The notes beneath the pieces are model-generated. The model was not told where the DNA came from, did not search any database, and saw nothing but the letters and a program-made list of their open reading frames with translations. A stretch of 20,410 nt of DNA from Thermoanaerobacterales bacterium. GTDB taxonomy: Bacteria > Actinomycetota > Acidimicrobiia > Acidimicrobiales > JACDCH01. How positions within the stretch are numbered: position 1 is the stretch's first letter; each line of letters starts with the position of its first letter. The translations under genes were made by a program, and so were the position numbers. This document shows, in pieces, positions 20,186-20,410 of this stretch. The DNA lies in the NCBI GenBank assembly GCA_017577565.1, contig PKRH01000061.1, positions 1 to 20,410 of the forward strand, written 5' to 3'.

Positions 20186-20410
20186 GTGCCCGAGCTGCCC
20201 GAGATCCAGGCCCACGCCGAGCGGCTGACCGACGACCTCGGCGGCGCCGTCCTCGACCGGTTCCAGCCCCTGTCGTTCACCGCGCTGAAGACGGCGACGC
20301 CCCCGCCCGAGGAGGCCGTCGGGCACCCGCTGGCCGGCGTCGGGCGCCGGGGCAAGCACCTGCTGCTCCGGTTCGGGCCCGTGACCTTCGTCGTCCACCT
20401 CATGCAGGGC
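20186..20410 (+). CDS. Fpg/Nei-family DNA glycosylase, N-terminal part
   Basis: Base-excision repair glycosylase/AP lyase acting on oxidised bases; only the first 75 residues are in the window, and the frame runs open off the right edge. GTG 20186 is followed by PELPEI, giving the catalytic N-terminal Pro and Glu after Met removal. Lys57 in GRRGKHLLLRF matches the conserved beta-hairpin lysine, and VHLMQG is the usual start of the next strand. GGAGG lies about 6 nt upstream. Whether it is Fpg (8-oxoG) or Nei (pyrimidine) type cannot be decided without the C-terminal zinc finger. Confidence 0.9.
   Translation, partial: MPELPEIQAHAERLTDDLGGAVLDRFQPLSFTALKTATPPPEEAVGHPLAGVGRRGKHLLLRFGPVTFVVHLMQG

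Noticed and set aside
1..20410. CRISPR array, tRNA/rRNA genes, transposases or integrase/att sites
   Set aside because: No spaced direct repeats, no clover-leaf or rRNA-like segments and no transposase or recombinase motifs were recognised on either strand by eye.

Overview
The window is very GC-rich DNA with dense, overlapping genes, strong GCC/CGG/CTC/GTC codon preference, frequent GTG starts and TANNNT-type -10 boxes. At several genes the -10 box sits only 6 nt before the start codon, a leaderless layout typical of actinobacteria. The gene content fits an actinobacterium, most likely Acidimicrobiia (inference, not proven). The exception is the first ~1.57 kb, which has a different base texture (GCG/CGC-rich) and ends inside a gene. 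It is either a chimeric contig end or a foreign fragment.

Layout. (1) 1-1660: a few residues of an upstream gene, then a metal-dependent N-acyl-D-amino-acid deacylase-type amidohydrolase whose frame loses family similarity near base 1570. (2) 1705-4068: two GT4-type glycosyltransferases on the + strand. (3) 4092-5453 (-): a beta-propeller-like lipoprotein, divergent from (4) 5630-7030 (+): a multi-pass membrane protein that may be the polysaccharide polymerase. (5) 7024-17600 (-): an exopolysaccharide/capsule operon read right to left. Its order is a WbpM/CapD-type nucleotide-sugar dehydratase, a Wzz/BY-kinase-like protein, a small PqqD-like protein, a degenerate nucleotidyltransferase-fold protein, a DegT-type aminotransferase, an SDR epimerase and a UDP-sugar dehydrogenase. 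After a 76-nt gap come a UDP-glucuronate-epimerase-like SDR and a third GT4. The first seven genes all overlap by 1-22 nt. (6) 17601-17950: a dyad-rich non-coding region. (7) 17951-20410: a DedA membrane protein, a DUF7064-like protein divergent from an SCP2 sterol-carrier-like protein, and the start of an Fpg/Nei DNA glycosylase.

How it works together (inference). The dehydratase plus aminotransferase could make a UDP-4-amino-4,6-dideoxy-HexNAc. The UDP-sugar dehydrogenase plus one or both epimerases could make UDP-HexNAc uronic acids. Three GT4 enzymes would build the repeat unit. The membrane protein at 5630-7030 may polymerise it, and the Wzz/BY-kinase-like protein may set chain length. 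A priming sugar transferase and a Wzx flippase are not seen and may lie outside the window.

The most unusual part is the pair PqqD-like (13784-14044) and nucleotidyltransferase-fold (12762-13784) genes, translationally coupled inside the sugar operon. The nucleotidyltransferase appears to have lost its catalytic acidic residues, and the adjacent BY-kinase-like protein has lost part of its Walker A' and C-terminal tyrosine features. Together they look like a non-canonical accessory or regulatory module of a polysaccharide machine.
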